Shown here: positions 1-11,469 of the stretch, piece after piece | Layout: every line of letters begins with the position of its first letter | Position numbering within the stretch: the first letter of the stretch is position 1 | Assembly (NCBI GenBank): GCA_030490835.1 | Contig: CM059973.1 | Coordinates: forward strand, 86,821,641-86,885,640 | Source: Annona cherimola | Taxonomy: Eukaryota > Streptophyta > Magnoliopsida > Magnoliales > Annonaceae | DNA: 64,000 nt | Direction of reading: 5' to 3' | Notes under the pieces: generated by a model | The model's database searches: none | What the model saw: only the letters and a program-made list of their open reading frames with translations | What the model was told of the DNA's origin: nothing | Position numbers and translations under genes: made by a program

Positions 1-73
1 GAGATGTTGGACAAATAATTCATTTTAAATACGTAAAATGGTGTTGGCTTGTATGAGAACTGAATACAAATAG

Positions 74-246
74 TTGCTCTTGAAGCCCAAATTCTCGGAC
101 ATCATGCATTAATGCAGGACTTTGCAAAGAATCTTGACTTTAACCAAAGGCTTAGTAGTGATTCAACCAATCCCACTTCTGGTGATTCTAGTTTTGACCT
201 ACTTTATGTTGGCTTGGTTTTTTCTATTTTGCTAAAATTATTTTGA
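74..246 (+). CDS. possible terminal exon of an unidentified gene (partial)
   Basis: After an acceptor-like 'caaatag' there is an open stretch ending in TGA at 244-246. It reads as a polar helix-like segment (AQILGHHALMQDFAKNLDF), a Ser/Thr-rich linker, and a hydrophobic end (LLYVGLVFSILLKLF). The hydrophobic C-terminus would fit a tail-anchored protein. I do not recognise the family. The rest of the gene would lie left of the window. It could equally be chance open sequence in a 3' flank. Confidence 0.25.
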
Positions 247-309
247 TCTCTCTTAGGAATTGCAGCCTGTCCAAAAAACAAACTTCGATTGTCTTAAGAC
301 TCACATAAA

Positions 310-586
310 GGGTGTGTTTGGAAATGTATAAAATTTCTGATGAAAAATTGTAGAGAGTAAAAGTTGTCAAATGATGTGATATGATAGGAGTAATGATGAG
401 TAGTAAAGATAATAAAGTTAAAATAGATAAGTTAGTTGTCTGGATAGTTGTGTAGAAATGATTGAAAAGTAGGATAGTTGTATAGGAAAATATAAAAAAA
501 TAATTAAAAAATATAACAGTTGTAGAAGTGAAAAATTTTAGATTAGAAAGTTTTAAGTTCAGTTTTTGTCAATTGCCGAACACACC
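310..586 (+). mobile_element. AT-rich MITE, 'ggtgtgtttgg' family, copy 1
   Basis: The left end gggtgtgtttgga is mirrored by the right end cgaacacacc. The interior carries the family signature: 'gtaatgatgag', 'aaagttaaaatagataagtta', 'gttgtgtagaaatgattg' and 'ttgtataggaaaat'. The same order recurs at 7950-8226 (reversed), 8249-8529, 17811-18057, 28300-28590, 50690-51180 and 54065-54310. No coding capacity. It lies just upstream of gene 1. Confidence 0.65.
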
Positions 587-761
587 AAAAGTACTGGAAA
601 CCCGTCCATAAACGGAGGAGAGAGAGGAAGAGAGAGGGCAGAGAGGAGAATCATGGAGACGAACGAGCGGAAACGCGTATTTCTCAAAGGCTTTCGAAGC
701 TTATTCTAGCAGCCGGACTTCCTTTACACAACCAGATCCATCTTTCAGAACATCTACCAAA

Positions 762-3700
762 ATGCCTTCCTCTGTCCTCTATGCTAATCCCCGTTCACTC
801 ACGCCAAATCTCTTCAGAAAACTCCATCGGCTTGATTCATACGGAAAAACCAACAAAACCCAGCTTCAGATTTCCAAGGAACTCCTCGGATTCTCGGTTG
901 CGAATCGCAATCGCTTGGTGAATTGCTGGGGCGAGTCAACTCTCTTTGTTCGGTCCTATTCAAAGACGGCAGGTGCCAAGTCCTTGGAAGCTGAGTCGAG
1001 GATGGAGAGAGGGTTGGGAGACGAGGTGGCGTCTGAGTTTGCAGATGGTGGAGGAAGTAGATTGAATGTCGAGGTGGGGAAGACAAATGTTCCGGCACAT
1101 CTACACTCATCTAAAATGAGCATGGGCGATCAGGCGTTCTTTCTCCTGGCATTCGTAGCTTGCACGGTGCGTTCTTGATAACTTCATTTTAATTTTGACT
1201 GAGAAAACAGTAGCTTTGTGTCGCATGGTAGATTGTAACTGTATATTGCACATGCAGATAGTTGTTGGGTTCCAGAACTGATTGCTACCTCTTTGAACAA
1301 TTTCTTGAGTCAGCTGTTGAGAAATGATGTTTCTTTATCTGTTGCGCAATAGATCATCCAGTACGGCCATAAGGGGGAGATCTGTGTTCTTGAATTAAAT
1401 GTTGACTAAGTGATCAATATCTGTACTACAAGCTAGTATAAGAAATTAGAGTCCCCATCATCCTTGGTTTAAGGGGCAAAGACAGATGGAAAACTTAGTT
1501 TATTATGCAGATGCTATTACTATGCCTTATGATTGCTTAGTTGAAACCTCGTGTAGCATCTTGTTAATTGTGAGAGTGGGTTTGATCATAACTGATGCTA
1601 CTGCTGATGATACGAATCATTTGATTTGCTCCTGTCCATGCAGACCTCTATAGCATTTACCAGCCTGGTGATTGCTGCTGTTCCAACCATCTTTGTAAGT
1701 TGTTTGGATACTTGTCTTATTCTTCTTTTTCTAGGACTTCAACTTGTCATTTGCGATGACTTTATTCCATCTTTACCAGTTATGATGAAATTACTTGAGT
1801 TTCATCCCTTGAATAAATTAGTATTAAGATAAAATATGAGATTTGGTTTATGTGAGAACATTGACTGGTGCTTTTTATTTTCCCTTCTCTCCAATAGGCT
1901 ATGGGGAGAGCTGCGACTTCTCTTGCAAAGCTGGCAGATACTGCCCGTGAGGAGCTGCCGAGTACAATGGCTGCAATCAGGCTGTCAGGCATGGAGATTA
2001 GTGATCTTACTCTTGAATTAAGTGACCTGAGGTAAGAGGCGGAATCATCAAGAACACTGTCCCCATTTTATCAACTATGTATTTCAGAATTGGCAAAGAC
2101 AGAAGTTTTTTTTTTTTTAACAATACATGTAATGCTACTTGAATCTCTCAATCCATGAATATGAAGAATAATTATTTGCTAATGATCTGTAGTTGTTTTA
2201 AGTTCTTATAACAGGATCTTCTTGCCTCCTGACTTGTTTCCCGTTAGCATCATCTAGATGGATGTGCTTGGAGGTGTGCTGACAGCCCCATTGCGGATGT
2301 GTGCAAGTGTGAGGTGGGGTAGGGTGGAAGATTTGGGTAGGAGAAATGATGGGTGAGGAGCTTTAATAGAGATCAGAATGGAGATAGAGATGGCATGGGA
2401 TCATTAGGGGAGAAGTCACCATCATTCAGGAAACAATTTGAAGCTTTGCTGAGGGAAATGGTTAAGGCTGTAACAATATGCCAAAAAAGGATTAAGGAAA
2501 ATTTGGAACTTTCTAGGCTTCCAGCTACCACATGTGAGTAATTAAACCTCTCTAGTAACAATCAAGATTGTGCAACTAAGATGACCTTCTGAGCTAGTCA
2601 AGTTGGGGGCAAGGGGAATGCAGATTGATGAAATTGATTGAGATTGGAAGAATCTAAATGCCTTCCGATTGAGAAAGCAAAACTAGAAAATCAAAGGTGT
2701 ATTTTGCAGACAGACAATTGGAGAAGGGATGCAGGGCAGGAGATCTAACTTTATTGTCAGTGGACTAGTATAGTGATGTTAAGGAGTCCTGCAAGAGATG
2801 TTCGGGAGATTGATGAATATATTGGAACGATTTAGTTTTTGGTATGATTTTCAGCTTTCATGTTGGGGTTCGATATGGTGAAAGAGATGCGGTGTGACCA
2901 AATGAGTCCCTTTTAAGGTGTCCATTGGATCTTTGATGCTCTCAATTGCTTGATAATGTTCTAACAATTCAGTAGTGAGACAATTCACAAGGTTGCGAGC
3001 TAACGAAGTGCTTGCTATAATCATATGGCTTCCAAGTTGAATTTTTATTTACCAGTTTTGGAAAAAGTAGACTTTCGGGTATCTTGCACATTAGCAAGAG
3101 TAGCAAGGTTTGTGAGGCATTCTCACATGCAAAGGAAATAAAACAATAATAGTGGTTGGTGATGTTAAACTGGAGTATGGATATTGAGATCAAGTTTTAA
3201 TTCAGCTACCAAGTTGTGTGATTCATTTTATGCTTGGTGTTGTGCTCAATCAAACCTCTGGAATACAATGTAGATTGCCTATTGAATAAGGATTTATATC
3301 AGTTGGCACAAGAGGCTGATGTTAATCAGATTCATCCATTCTATGCCAATTTGGGAGAGGAAAGAGAAAGGAATGTTTTTGCATACTATGAGATTGCTCT
3401 AATTGGTAGGTGATGTGCAGATCCTCTGATGACTGTGAAGAAAATTTTAATCCTTGTGGGTTATGAGAAGAGGCAAAAAGTAAAGAAAATTTGGGGAAGT
3501 GATGTTAAACAAAGAAACTTGTTGATAGAGCAATGAGTTGGTCTGCAATGAGATGAAGACTATAGATATTGAGATCTGCAGAACAGTTCATGTTCATGAG
3601 GAAAAAAGTAAAGCTACATTGGAAGTTCGCTTTTGCAGAAAGCTATGAAAATGTGTGAAAACCCATTAAATGTGATAAAAGCTTTGGATACAATCAAGAA

Positions 3701-5272
3701 TTCATGGGCTATTCCTGCAATGAATTGGCATGGTTGAGGAAGATAACCAGGTGTATGGTACTGGACCTGCGGATCAGCCCCCTAGCTGTTCCATTCCTTG
3801 GGCTAAGCTTGGGGTTCAATCCTTTCAGTTTGACCTGAGTCTAGTGGTATTGCTTGGAGAAGAATTTTCCTCTTTTTTTAATTTTTTTTTTTTTTTTCCA
3901 CTTACCTCTTCACAAGAAAGTTCTCATTCTAACCATATTTTCCCCTGAACTTTCTTTCTATAGATGATGGATGTGTATAAAATTGCTTCAACATTTAGGG
4001 AGTTGGCCAGGGTGGTCTGGGTCAGGTAACAGTGTGGGCATTGACTTGCCAATGAAGTTGGGCATGTTTGGGGCTTTCCTTGTTCTGTAACTGGAGGGTG
4101 TATCATGGCAGTTAGGGTTTCTAGGAAGTTGTGAAAACCAACAGAAGTAGCCTCACAGTTGGTCTTGCAATTTGACATCAGATTTAATATATGATTTTGG
4201 GATTAGTGTGGTGTATAATGGGAGGAAAATGGATCATGTGAAACGAAAACTGGATGAATCTTCACGGCACTCTGTCATAGTCTAGCATTTGGAAGAGAAT
4301 GGATCTTGGTGAAGATGCATTACAAACTTCTGAATTTCCTTTATTGTGATGTTCATATTCTGATAAATTCTGGGTCTAATCTTTTCCCAAATTTGAAATT
4401 ATTTTATTTATTTTGCACAAAATCAATGTCATCCTGTTTCCCAGATGCGTGATCCATATCTATGTTTTCCTGTCTTTGTTGCCAAGCAAATCGAAATGTG
4501 ATGCTTGGTAAATTTGTCTGTATGTAGAATGTTTCTTGCTTCTAATCTTATCATCAACTTCTCTGCACTGCAGCCAAGAAATAGCTGATGGAGTTACTAA
4601 ATCAAGACAAGCTGTACAAGCAGCTGAAGCTGGAATTCGACAGATTGGTGCTCTAGCTCGACGCCAGACCATGTGTACGTGGATGCTTGCTTACTATTTT
4701 GCTTTATGGTTCTTTTTGCTTTTCTTGTCTTGATTTTCAAAACTTGCATCTCATGCTGTGGGTATGGTGAAACTTGTATCGGACGTCAGATCCATGCATT
4801 CGTTGTGCTCTATAGGCTAGATGAAGGCTGAGAAGGCAGACTGCTTCCGATGTGCTATAACCAAGAGAGATGCGCATAAGGATGACAACTGAGGGCAACC
4901 CTAACTTGTTGAACCCAAACCATTTTAGACTGCGTTAATATGTTGGGCTGAGGTTATAAAGCCAAATCAACCTGTCAAACTGGGCTAGGGTTGACTCTGA
5001 CTCAACCCTGTAGCCCATCTGAACATGATTCAGTTGTTGCTGGATTGACAGCTAGTTCATTTTTGCTCATTCGCTTACATGTTTGTTTCTGAACAGCAAT
5101 TATACAGGAGCGAGCAAACTTGCCTAATATCTCAGTACAACCAGTAGTTGCAGGTGCAGCAAGGAAAACTTCTCATGCTGTTGCCCAAGCAACTAGAACT
5201 CTGATGAATATGATCTCTGGTGGTGAACCGAACTCAGGCAACGGAGATAATAAGTCTGAAATGATACGTTGA
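762..5272 (+). CDS. plastid-type membrane protein with one TM region and a coiled-coil, function unknown
   Basis: Five exons splice in phase: 762-1166, 1644-1694, 1898-2031, 4574-4674, 5097-5272, giving 288 aa. The first 60 or so residues are rich in Ser, Asn, Arg and Leu and poor in acids, as in an organelle transit peptide. A hydrophobic region (MGDQAFFLLAFVACT, then TSIAFTSLVIAAVPTIF, about 121-152) spans the exon 1/2 junction. It is followed by an Ala/Leu/Glu-rich helical segment (AMGRAATSLAKLADTAREEL onward) that looks coiled-coil-like, then a short Ser/Asn-rich tail. This layout resembles conserved plant chloroplast proteins of the DUF948/ATP-synthase-b-like type with no assigned role. 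The start ATG follows a purine-rich leader (about 600-760). Intron 3 is 2.5 kb and holds repeat-like sequence. Exon calls are firm; function is open. Confidence 0.8.
2032..4573 (+). other. 2.5-kb intron 3 of gene 1, degenerate repeat-like content
   Basis: The intron is longer and more G-rich on the + strand than its neighbours. It contains short open stretches, for example 2353-2541 and about 3265-3410, whose composition looks protein-derived (a reading such as EADVNQIHPFYANLGEE near 3310). These may be relics of an old transposable element. I found no terminal repeats, TSD or recognisable transposon domain. Confidence 0.3.
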
Positions 5273-5913
5273 AAATTTTGAAATTTGTTACAATGATGTT
5301 AAGTTTCTAAAAGTGCATAACAGTGGTATTGTCTCTTGGTCTGTATATTTATTGGGAATTCAATCTGGCATCACCAACACGCTCAAGCACTTCCAGCCGC
5401 AAGTCTGGATATTGGGCATCTTCAGATCACAGCAATACTCTTACATGCTTTTGAAGATACGAAAAGCTAGATGTTGCAATCCTCAATGTCATTGACAATT
5501 GTTGTATATTGTCTTTCTTTTTTTTTTAAAAAAAAATTATATGTATTATCATTATTTACTTTCCGACTAGTATCTACTTCGTTTACTGATGTCTGTTGAT
5601 GTTATATTCTGCAAAATTCTCCCAATTTTTCAAGGGCCTGTTTTCTCATTGAGAATTGGAACTTCAATTGGGTGGAGTCGACAATAATCCTTAACTTTAT
5701 CTACTCTTTTTCCTGATCCTTTCTTTAAACCTCAACTCAAAACCGTAATCCTATTTAACAAATTTTTTCTTGGACAAGATTAAAATTGAAAACCAGGAGT
5801 GGCTTTTACATTGCACTTGTACGACTCTGACAAGCATTGAAACCTCTTATTGCCGGCGAGCGGCAACAAGTCAAAATTATGTACTCCCGTCTTTTATCAT
5901 AATGTATTTTCAC

Positions 5914-6369
5914 GGGTTATTTCTAAATATAACTAGTATGTATAATTTTAATTTCAAATACACCTACTATGTTTTCAAAATTCTAAATATACCCACTACA
6001 TTTGCATTTAATTCTAAAAGCCCTCATTCCGTGAATGCCGTTAGAGAATAGGTGAAATTACTAATATGCCTCTTAAATTTAGGACACAATTGAAAAAATT
6101 GAATGTTATAATTCACTAATGCCTTAATTGCATATGAATTATAAATTTAAAGTGCCTTAATTTCATTTTCTTTTTATTCATTTCATCATTTATTATTTTT
6201 CAATAGGAGTATTTTGGGTATTTAAGAAAAAATTTAACTAACGGTATTTTACGGAACGACACATTTTTGAAATTAAATGCAAACGTAATGGGTATATTTG
6301 AAAATTTAAAATATAGTAGATATATTTGGAATTAAGGTCAAATGTAGTTGATATATTTGAGAATAATCC
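5914..6369. mobile_element. foldback MITE with 9-bp TSD (Mutator-like)
   Basis: A 456-bp element is bounded by identical 9-bp direct repeats tattttcac at 5905-5913 and 6370-6378. The ends are inverted: gggttatttctaaatata on the left against ggattattctcaaatata (reverse complement of the right end). The inverted similarity extends more than 100 bp inward, including 'ctactatgtttt' and 'ttgcatttaatt'. There is no open frame of note. A 9-bp TSD is the hallmark of the Mutator/MULE superfamily; assignment rests on TSD length only. Confidence 0.85.
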
Positions 6370-6378
6370 TATTTTCAC

Positions 6379-7195
6379 ACCCCAAGTTTGATAACGATGC
6401 TTTCATCCACCCAAGAGACCATCTTTTCGTTACATTTTATAGATGAATGCGACATCCACCTGGCTCCATCATTTCAATGTCCGAGTTAGAAAGTAAAAAA
6501 TAGCCCTATGTCACGTTTGGTTGGATCACACCGAAATAATAAAAACTTCGGAGCAGTCTTCATGAATTACAGGAATGGTGGCCGTAGTTGCAAGTTATCA
6601 ATTATATGTAGCCATATTATAGCAAAATATTCTTTATTTATAACCACAAACCATAATTTTTTAATTATATGCAGCAAATTTTCTCGTTGCATATTGATTT
6701 TATTAGTTGTATAGTATGAAAACGGGCTGTGGATATTCTGGTCGTGGACGGCCCGTTTTCGTTTCGCTCCGAGGGTTGTAGAGACTAGAGAGACGATAAC
6801 TAGAGAGACGAAAAGGAGATTCCGGGGTTTTGCTTGAGAAGGCTTAAAGAGTGGATTCCGATCAGAAAAAATTTACACAGATCCAAGTATTATTATTATT
6901 TTTATCTCGTCATTCCTTGACGATGAGACAACCGGTGTGGGATAACTTTAGGAGAGAGGTAAATGAGGTAAATACCTTTCCCAATTTCGAACCCCAAACG
7001 TCCAATCCTGCACACCTTATATACATCATGTCTATCGTTTAGTCATCCGAGTGGTAACCGACTCAAGTTCATTGAAATTGAAGCAGTGTAGGGAGTTGAT
7101 TAACACCATGCGGTTTTGCACCTGTTGATTAGGGGGGAATTTTTGTCGGAGGTAACCATGATTCTTTTATTGGCTTTTTCTTACAATTTATAAAT
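6379..7195. other. intergenic, no gene recognised
   Basis: A moderately GC-rich patch at about 6720-7130 ('ggccgttttcg', 'agagactagagagacg') stands out from AT-rich surroundings and could be an old promoter or element flank. No coding signature, RNA gene or complete repeat was identified. Confidence 0.4.
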
Positions 7196-7206
7196 GGTCT
7201 AAAACA

Positions 7207-7501
7207 CTGAGCACTGATCCTTTCCGACGGTCAAAAAATATATTTTTTTGTTTTTTTTGAAAAATATTTTATATTTAATCTATAAACCAAAATTTACTAT
7301 TTTTGTATATGTATATATATTTATTTTGGATTTTTAATTACAGGGGTATTTAAGTCATTTTAAAATCCAAAATAAATATATATACATATCCAAAAATGGT
7401 AAAACTTGGTTTATAGATTAAATATAACTAAATTAACATATTTATAAAAATATTTAAAAAAAAAACAAAATTTTTTATTTCACCGGTCTGAATGATCATT
7501 C
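7207..7501. mobile_element. foldback MITE with shared 'ccatttttggatatg' core
   Basis: The element is flanked by the direct repeat ggtctaaaaca at 7196-7206 and 7502-7512 (11 bp, consistent with a 9-bp TSD plus chance matches). Its two halves fold back: 'atatttaatctataaaccaa' is mirrored by 'ttggtttatagattaaatat', and 'tatatatatttattttgga' by 'tccaaaataaatatatata'. The outer part contains ccgacggtc and caccggtc. It shares its core with the element at 53430-53791. Confidence 0.8.
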
Positions 7502-7949
7502 GGTCTAAAACATCATTCCTTAATGAATAAATGATTTCGTAAGTTATTATTAATATATATATTAATGGATGTAAACGTTTTTCATAATATATATGATTAT
7601 ATACGTTTTAAAACCGGTACAGACCACTTAAGGATTTGATGGTGGCACATTAAAATCTTATAAGTAGTTGCGCTGCTGAAATATTTTTCCTTCTTTACTA
7701 ATTCAATTTAGCACCTCCCCCTTGACCTGTCTGCCTTTTTTTCTCAACGTGTGCCCAATAACGAGGTAAAGTTTACTCATCACTTCAATATTCGAATATG
7801 CTGTTTAGATATTTCCTTCTTCTTCTTCTTTAAAAAAAAAATGCACTGTAAGTGGGGATAAAATTCTTCATCATGCTAACTCATGCATGAAGAATTTCAA
7901 GCAAGCTTAAACAAATATCGATTACATCAGCAGGTTTATTTATAATTTC

Positions 7950-8226
7950 AGGATGTGTTGTTCACTCCAAATTTTTTTAAAACTAGAAATTTTTAATTTA
8001 AAACTTTTCACTCGACAACAATCTTATTTTTAATTTTTTTTATATCTTTCTATATAATTACCTTACTTTTCAATTATTTCTATACAAGTAATTTATCTAT
8101 TTTAACATTATTTTTCTATTCTTTATTCTTATCTCTATTTTATCACAGTATTTTTTCTCGTTTCAAAAACTTCTCTACAAAAATTTTTTCATTAAAATTT
8201 TTTACCATTTCTCAAATACACATTTG
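7950..8226 (-). mobile_element. AT-rich MITE, 'ggtgtgtttgg' family, reversed copy
   Basis: Read on the minus strand it shows the family order, with an 'aaatgtgtatttgag' end and the 'gataagaataaagaat', 'aaaatagataaat' and 'gtatagaaataattg' interior, ending with 'gaacaacacatcct'. It sits about 20 bp from a direct-orientation copy, so the two form a larger inverted pair. Confidence 0.6.
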
Positions 8227-8248
8227 ATTTCAAATTGATATTTACTAA

Positions 8249-8529
8249 TGGGTGTTTAAGAAGTAATAAAAATTTTTACGAAAAGTTTTTGGTTAAAAAA
8301 CTTTTGAAATAGGAGAAAATAATATAATATAATATGAGTAATGATGAAAAAATAAAAAGAATAAAATTAAAATAGATAGATTAAATATATATTGAGTCGT
8401 ATAGAAATGATTAAAAAGTAAGATAGCTGTGTATACAAAATTAAAAATAACTAAAAAAATAATTATGAAGAGTAAAAATTTTAAATAACACTTTAATTTG
8501 AAATGTTTTTGAGGTAAATAAACACCTTA
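8249..8529 (+). mobile_element. AT-rich MITE, 'ggtgtgtttgg' family, direct copy
   Basis: It begins gggtgtttaagaagtaata and ends aggtaaataaacacctt, an inverted terminal pair. The interior has 'gagtaatgatgaaaa', 'aaaattaaaatagataga' and 'cgtatagaaatgatt', matching the other copies. Confidence 0.65.
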
Positions 8530-8539
8530 AGACATCATG

Positions 8540-9405
8540 TCCGTCCTAACGCTACGCTAGTTTGGGCGGGAAAGCCCAAGTGCATCCTTGAGGGTTGTTT
8601 TAAATTCCCCAACAATGGCACTGTTGAACATTGACAATTGGACTCACTTTCAGCGGTATTCTACTCCATTAATGCTGCCTCTGATCGTAAGCTGTTCCGG
8701 GTGTCTGCACATCATCCTTCTTCCTCCTTCAGAGTACGAAAGCATAAAAGAAAAGAAAAAGGCGGCAAGCATTGCGTTGATTGTAATTATGGAACAAAGA
8801 AGTGGTCCCATTTTAGTATAATAAAAATATAAAAAAATATTATACAACAGGTGCACCGAACTGGGTACTCGCGAGAGTAATGACCACATATCAATATATC
8901 CTCCACATGCCCAACCGGTCATTGGGAGACTGCCTTATTTTCAAGTCTTTCGAGATTGATAATGTACCAATTAATTTTAATAATTCTAATTATTGATGTT
9001 TTAATTACATTTGTTTTTCAGTGAAATTGCTCACGTCATTTTCTATTACATTTTAAAAACAGATTTTTATCTGAAATTTTTTATTCCTATAACTTTTAGC
9101 TTTAATTAATTACTTTATATATTTTATTTAATAAGGAACTATTAAGGGTGGTAGAATGGAAGGAGGATAAGATAAACGAGTGGATGAAAAAGTGTTATTA
9201 CATATTGCGAAGTGAAAAATTATATCAGAAATGAGAAATATAATATCGAAAATTGAAAAATAAAATTATTTTCAATATTCAACATGCACCGACCACCAAA
9301 CTCAGGCCTCACGGGCCGTTTAACTACCAGCCGCCGGAGTAGAAAGTACGAAGTACAAACCGCGTGCGCGAGCAGCGTGCCCGGTCCGCCATGGTCCCTC
9401 GCAGG
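8540..9405. other. intergenic, no gene recognised
   Basis: Includes a modestly GC-rich stretch at 8550-8720 and another at 9285-9405 (tagaaagtacgaagtac, gcgtgcccggtccgcc). Short open frames here have no recognisable domain. The second patch and the GC-rich patch at about 10290-10440 look like the two sides of one older locus split by the hAT-like element between them. Confidence 0.35.
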
Positions 9406-9408
9406 TAG

Positions 9409-10275
9409 GGGTGTAAATCGGGTCGGGTTGACTCGGGTTGGCACAAATACAATCCTAATTTATCTTGTAAAATCACAACCCAACCCTACTTTCAACCCTA
9501 CTTTTCACATCTTAACCCAACCCTATTTCAACCCACCTCAAATCGGTTCGGTTCGGGTTAGAAATCGGGCTAATAGATTACACATGTTATCAATGCTAGT
9601 TAAAGTTTTGTTCACCTGAATTTCTAAAATAATAAAAATAATGATAATTATAAAAACAATAAGTACCAATAAAAGTTCTACATAGCTCAAAAGTGGAGGA
9701 TAAGTTTAGTAATTGATTCGTTTTTTTGTTTTTGTATTTTTGAGCAATCGATGTCTTCAGCAAGTCAAAAAGTGAAAGCTAAGTAAAATTATTACAGTAA
9801 ATTATGCAAAATAGAAAAATGAATATTATAGTCTTACTTACCTTCTTAGTTGGCTTCCAATCAAAGCTACAAACATCTTAAGTTCTCAGTTGACCTGTTA
9901 TGTTATTCTAAATCACCAATGCGAGCAAATATCTAAACAACCTATTTACGATGCAATATAACCAAATAATCAAAACACAATTTCACAACTAATTAACCAA
10001 ATATATTTCCAAACCAAATAAATTCAAACAACATTTGACAACCAAATAGTCAAACAAATTTCCAAACTCAACACAATTTTATTTAAATATCTAAGCAATA
10101 TGAATGAAATACACTCTCATAAATATATGCAAATATATATCTTATGAAATCGGGTCGGGTCGACTGACCCCTAACCCAACCCAACCCATTTTTAAAATCG
10201 GGTCGGGTTGAACCCATTTTTTAAAAACTAAATTTTCAAAACCTCAACCCAACCATGGTATAAATCGGTTCGGGT
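9409..10275. mobile_element. degraded hAT-like non-autonomous element
   Basis: It starts taggggtgtaaatcgggtcg, the same type of end as the complete hAT at 38070 (taggggtgcaacttgggtcg). Both sides are rich in 'cgggtcgggttg' and 'aacccaaccc' repeats around an AT-rich centre. The expected right end 'acccctа'-type inverted repeat is missing near 10270 and no 8-bp TSD was found, so the right boundary is approximate. Confidence 0.5.
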
Positions 10276-10279
10276 TGAT

Positions 10280-11469
10280 GCATGCAAAAGGGCAATTTTG
10301 TAATTAAGCGGGGCGTTTCCCTAATACTGGCGGTTGCACGCGTGGAAGAATGTCTTTGCGGGGTTACCGGTGGTCCAGTCCATCGGCTAGTGTGCAGTCT
10401 GCTGCCGTGGCGTGTTAGCTGTGAAATGGAAAAATGCTCGCTGATCTACGCGTAAAAATTATTTAAATTAAATAATTTATTAATAATCCGCATGTTAGTT
10501 AAAAAATTGCTTATAAAAATTACCTAGAAATGAATATCTTGAAATAGCTTGAAAATTATTTTGTAGGAATAAGATTATATTAAAATCCGGTTACCAAAAA
10601 GATTATATTAAAATCCTAAATAGACGGTCCAGATCATTGGTAAACTTTGGTAGATAAAAGGGTTCTGGGCCTGCGAAAGTTGGTGGGCAACCTTCTTCGT
10701 TTGTGGGGACAAAAGTACGCCGCACATGACGGCATTTACAAAGTACATCTAGAGCGACCAATCTACAATATATCGGCACTTTAGATGCTTGCATTTTGGA
10801 TCATCAAACAATGATCGGGAGCGTTCAAACAACGAATCTCATTATCTTATTCTGCGAAATTGAAAATAAAAACTATTTCGGAGTAATTTAATAAAAATTA
10901 TATTTTCCTTCTTATAGGCATAAGAACATTTTAAACTAAGGGTGTAAAAATATAAGAGAATATATACGCTTTCAGTCATTAAAATAGTCTAAAATTAACT
11001 GAAAAAATTTGTATTTATATTTTCAATTTTAATGTGTATTTCGGTAAAATTACGTCCGGATTTCTGATTTGGTACTAATCCCTCCACCCAAGTCCCGGTC
11101 GCGTGAGAAGTGGGTTGATAATGATACCGACCGGCTATCCGTGGAAAAGCACGGTAATGGGGGAGAGACGATATGATGCAATCTGGGCCGTTAGTGGCAT
11201 TTCTGCATATCTGCGGCATTTTGACACGTGCGATTTCAGTGTGCTCGCACGGACGTATTTGCCGAGGCCGAGGCGACAAAAAGTCGCTCTGCGTGCGGCT
11301 GTCGCGCTCGCTCGCTCGCTTTTTGACTACCGAAAACCGGAACTGAAGCTGCTGCTCTCTCGAAATCTTCGTTTTGTTCCTTCTTCTCGTCTTCTTCTGA
11401 GTCCTCATCGTTTGGGAGGGACTCAAGCCTCATCATTTTCGTGGGATTTCTTTATTTATTTGGTAGAAA
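10280..11469 (+). promoter_or_regulatory. upstream region and probable 5' UTR of the DUF707 gene
   Basis: From about 11050 the sequence turns GC-rich, then CT-rich (cgctcgctcgctcgc, cttcttctcgtcttcttctg at 11383-11402), as in plant 5' leaders. An in-frame TAG lies one codon before the ATG at 11470. The part before 10900 shows no gene. No clear TATA box was identified. Confidence 0.4.
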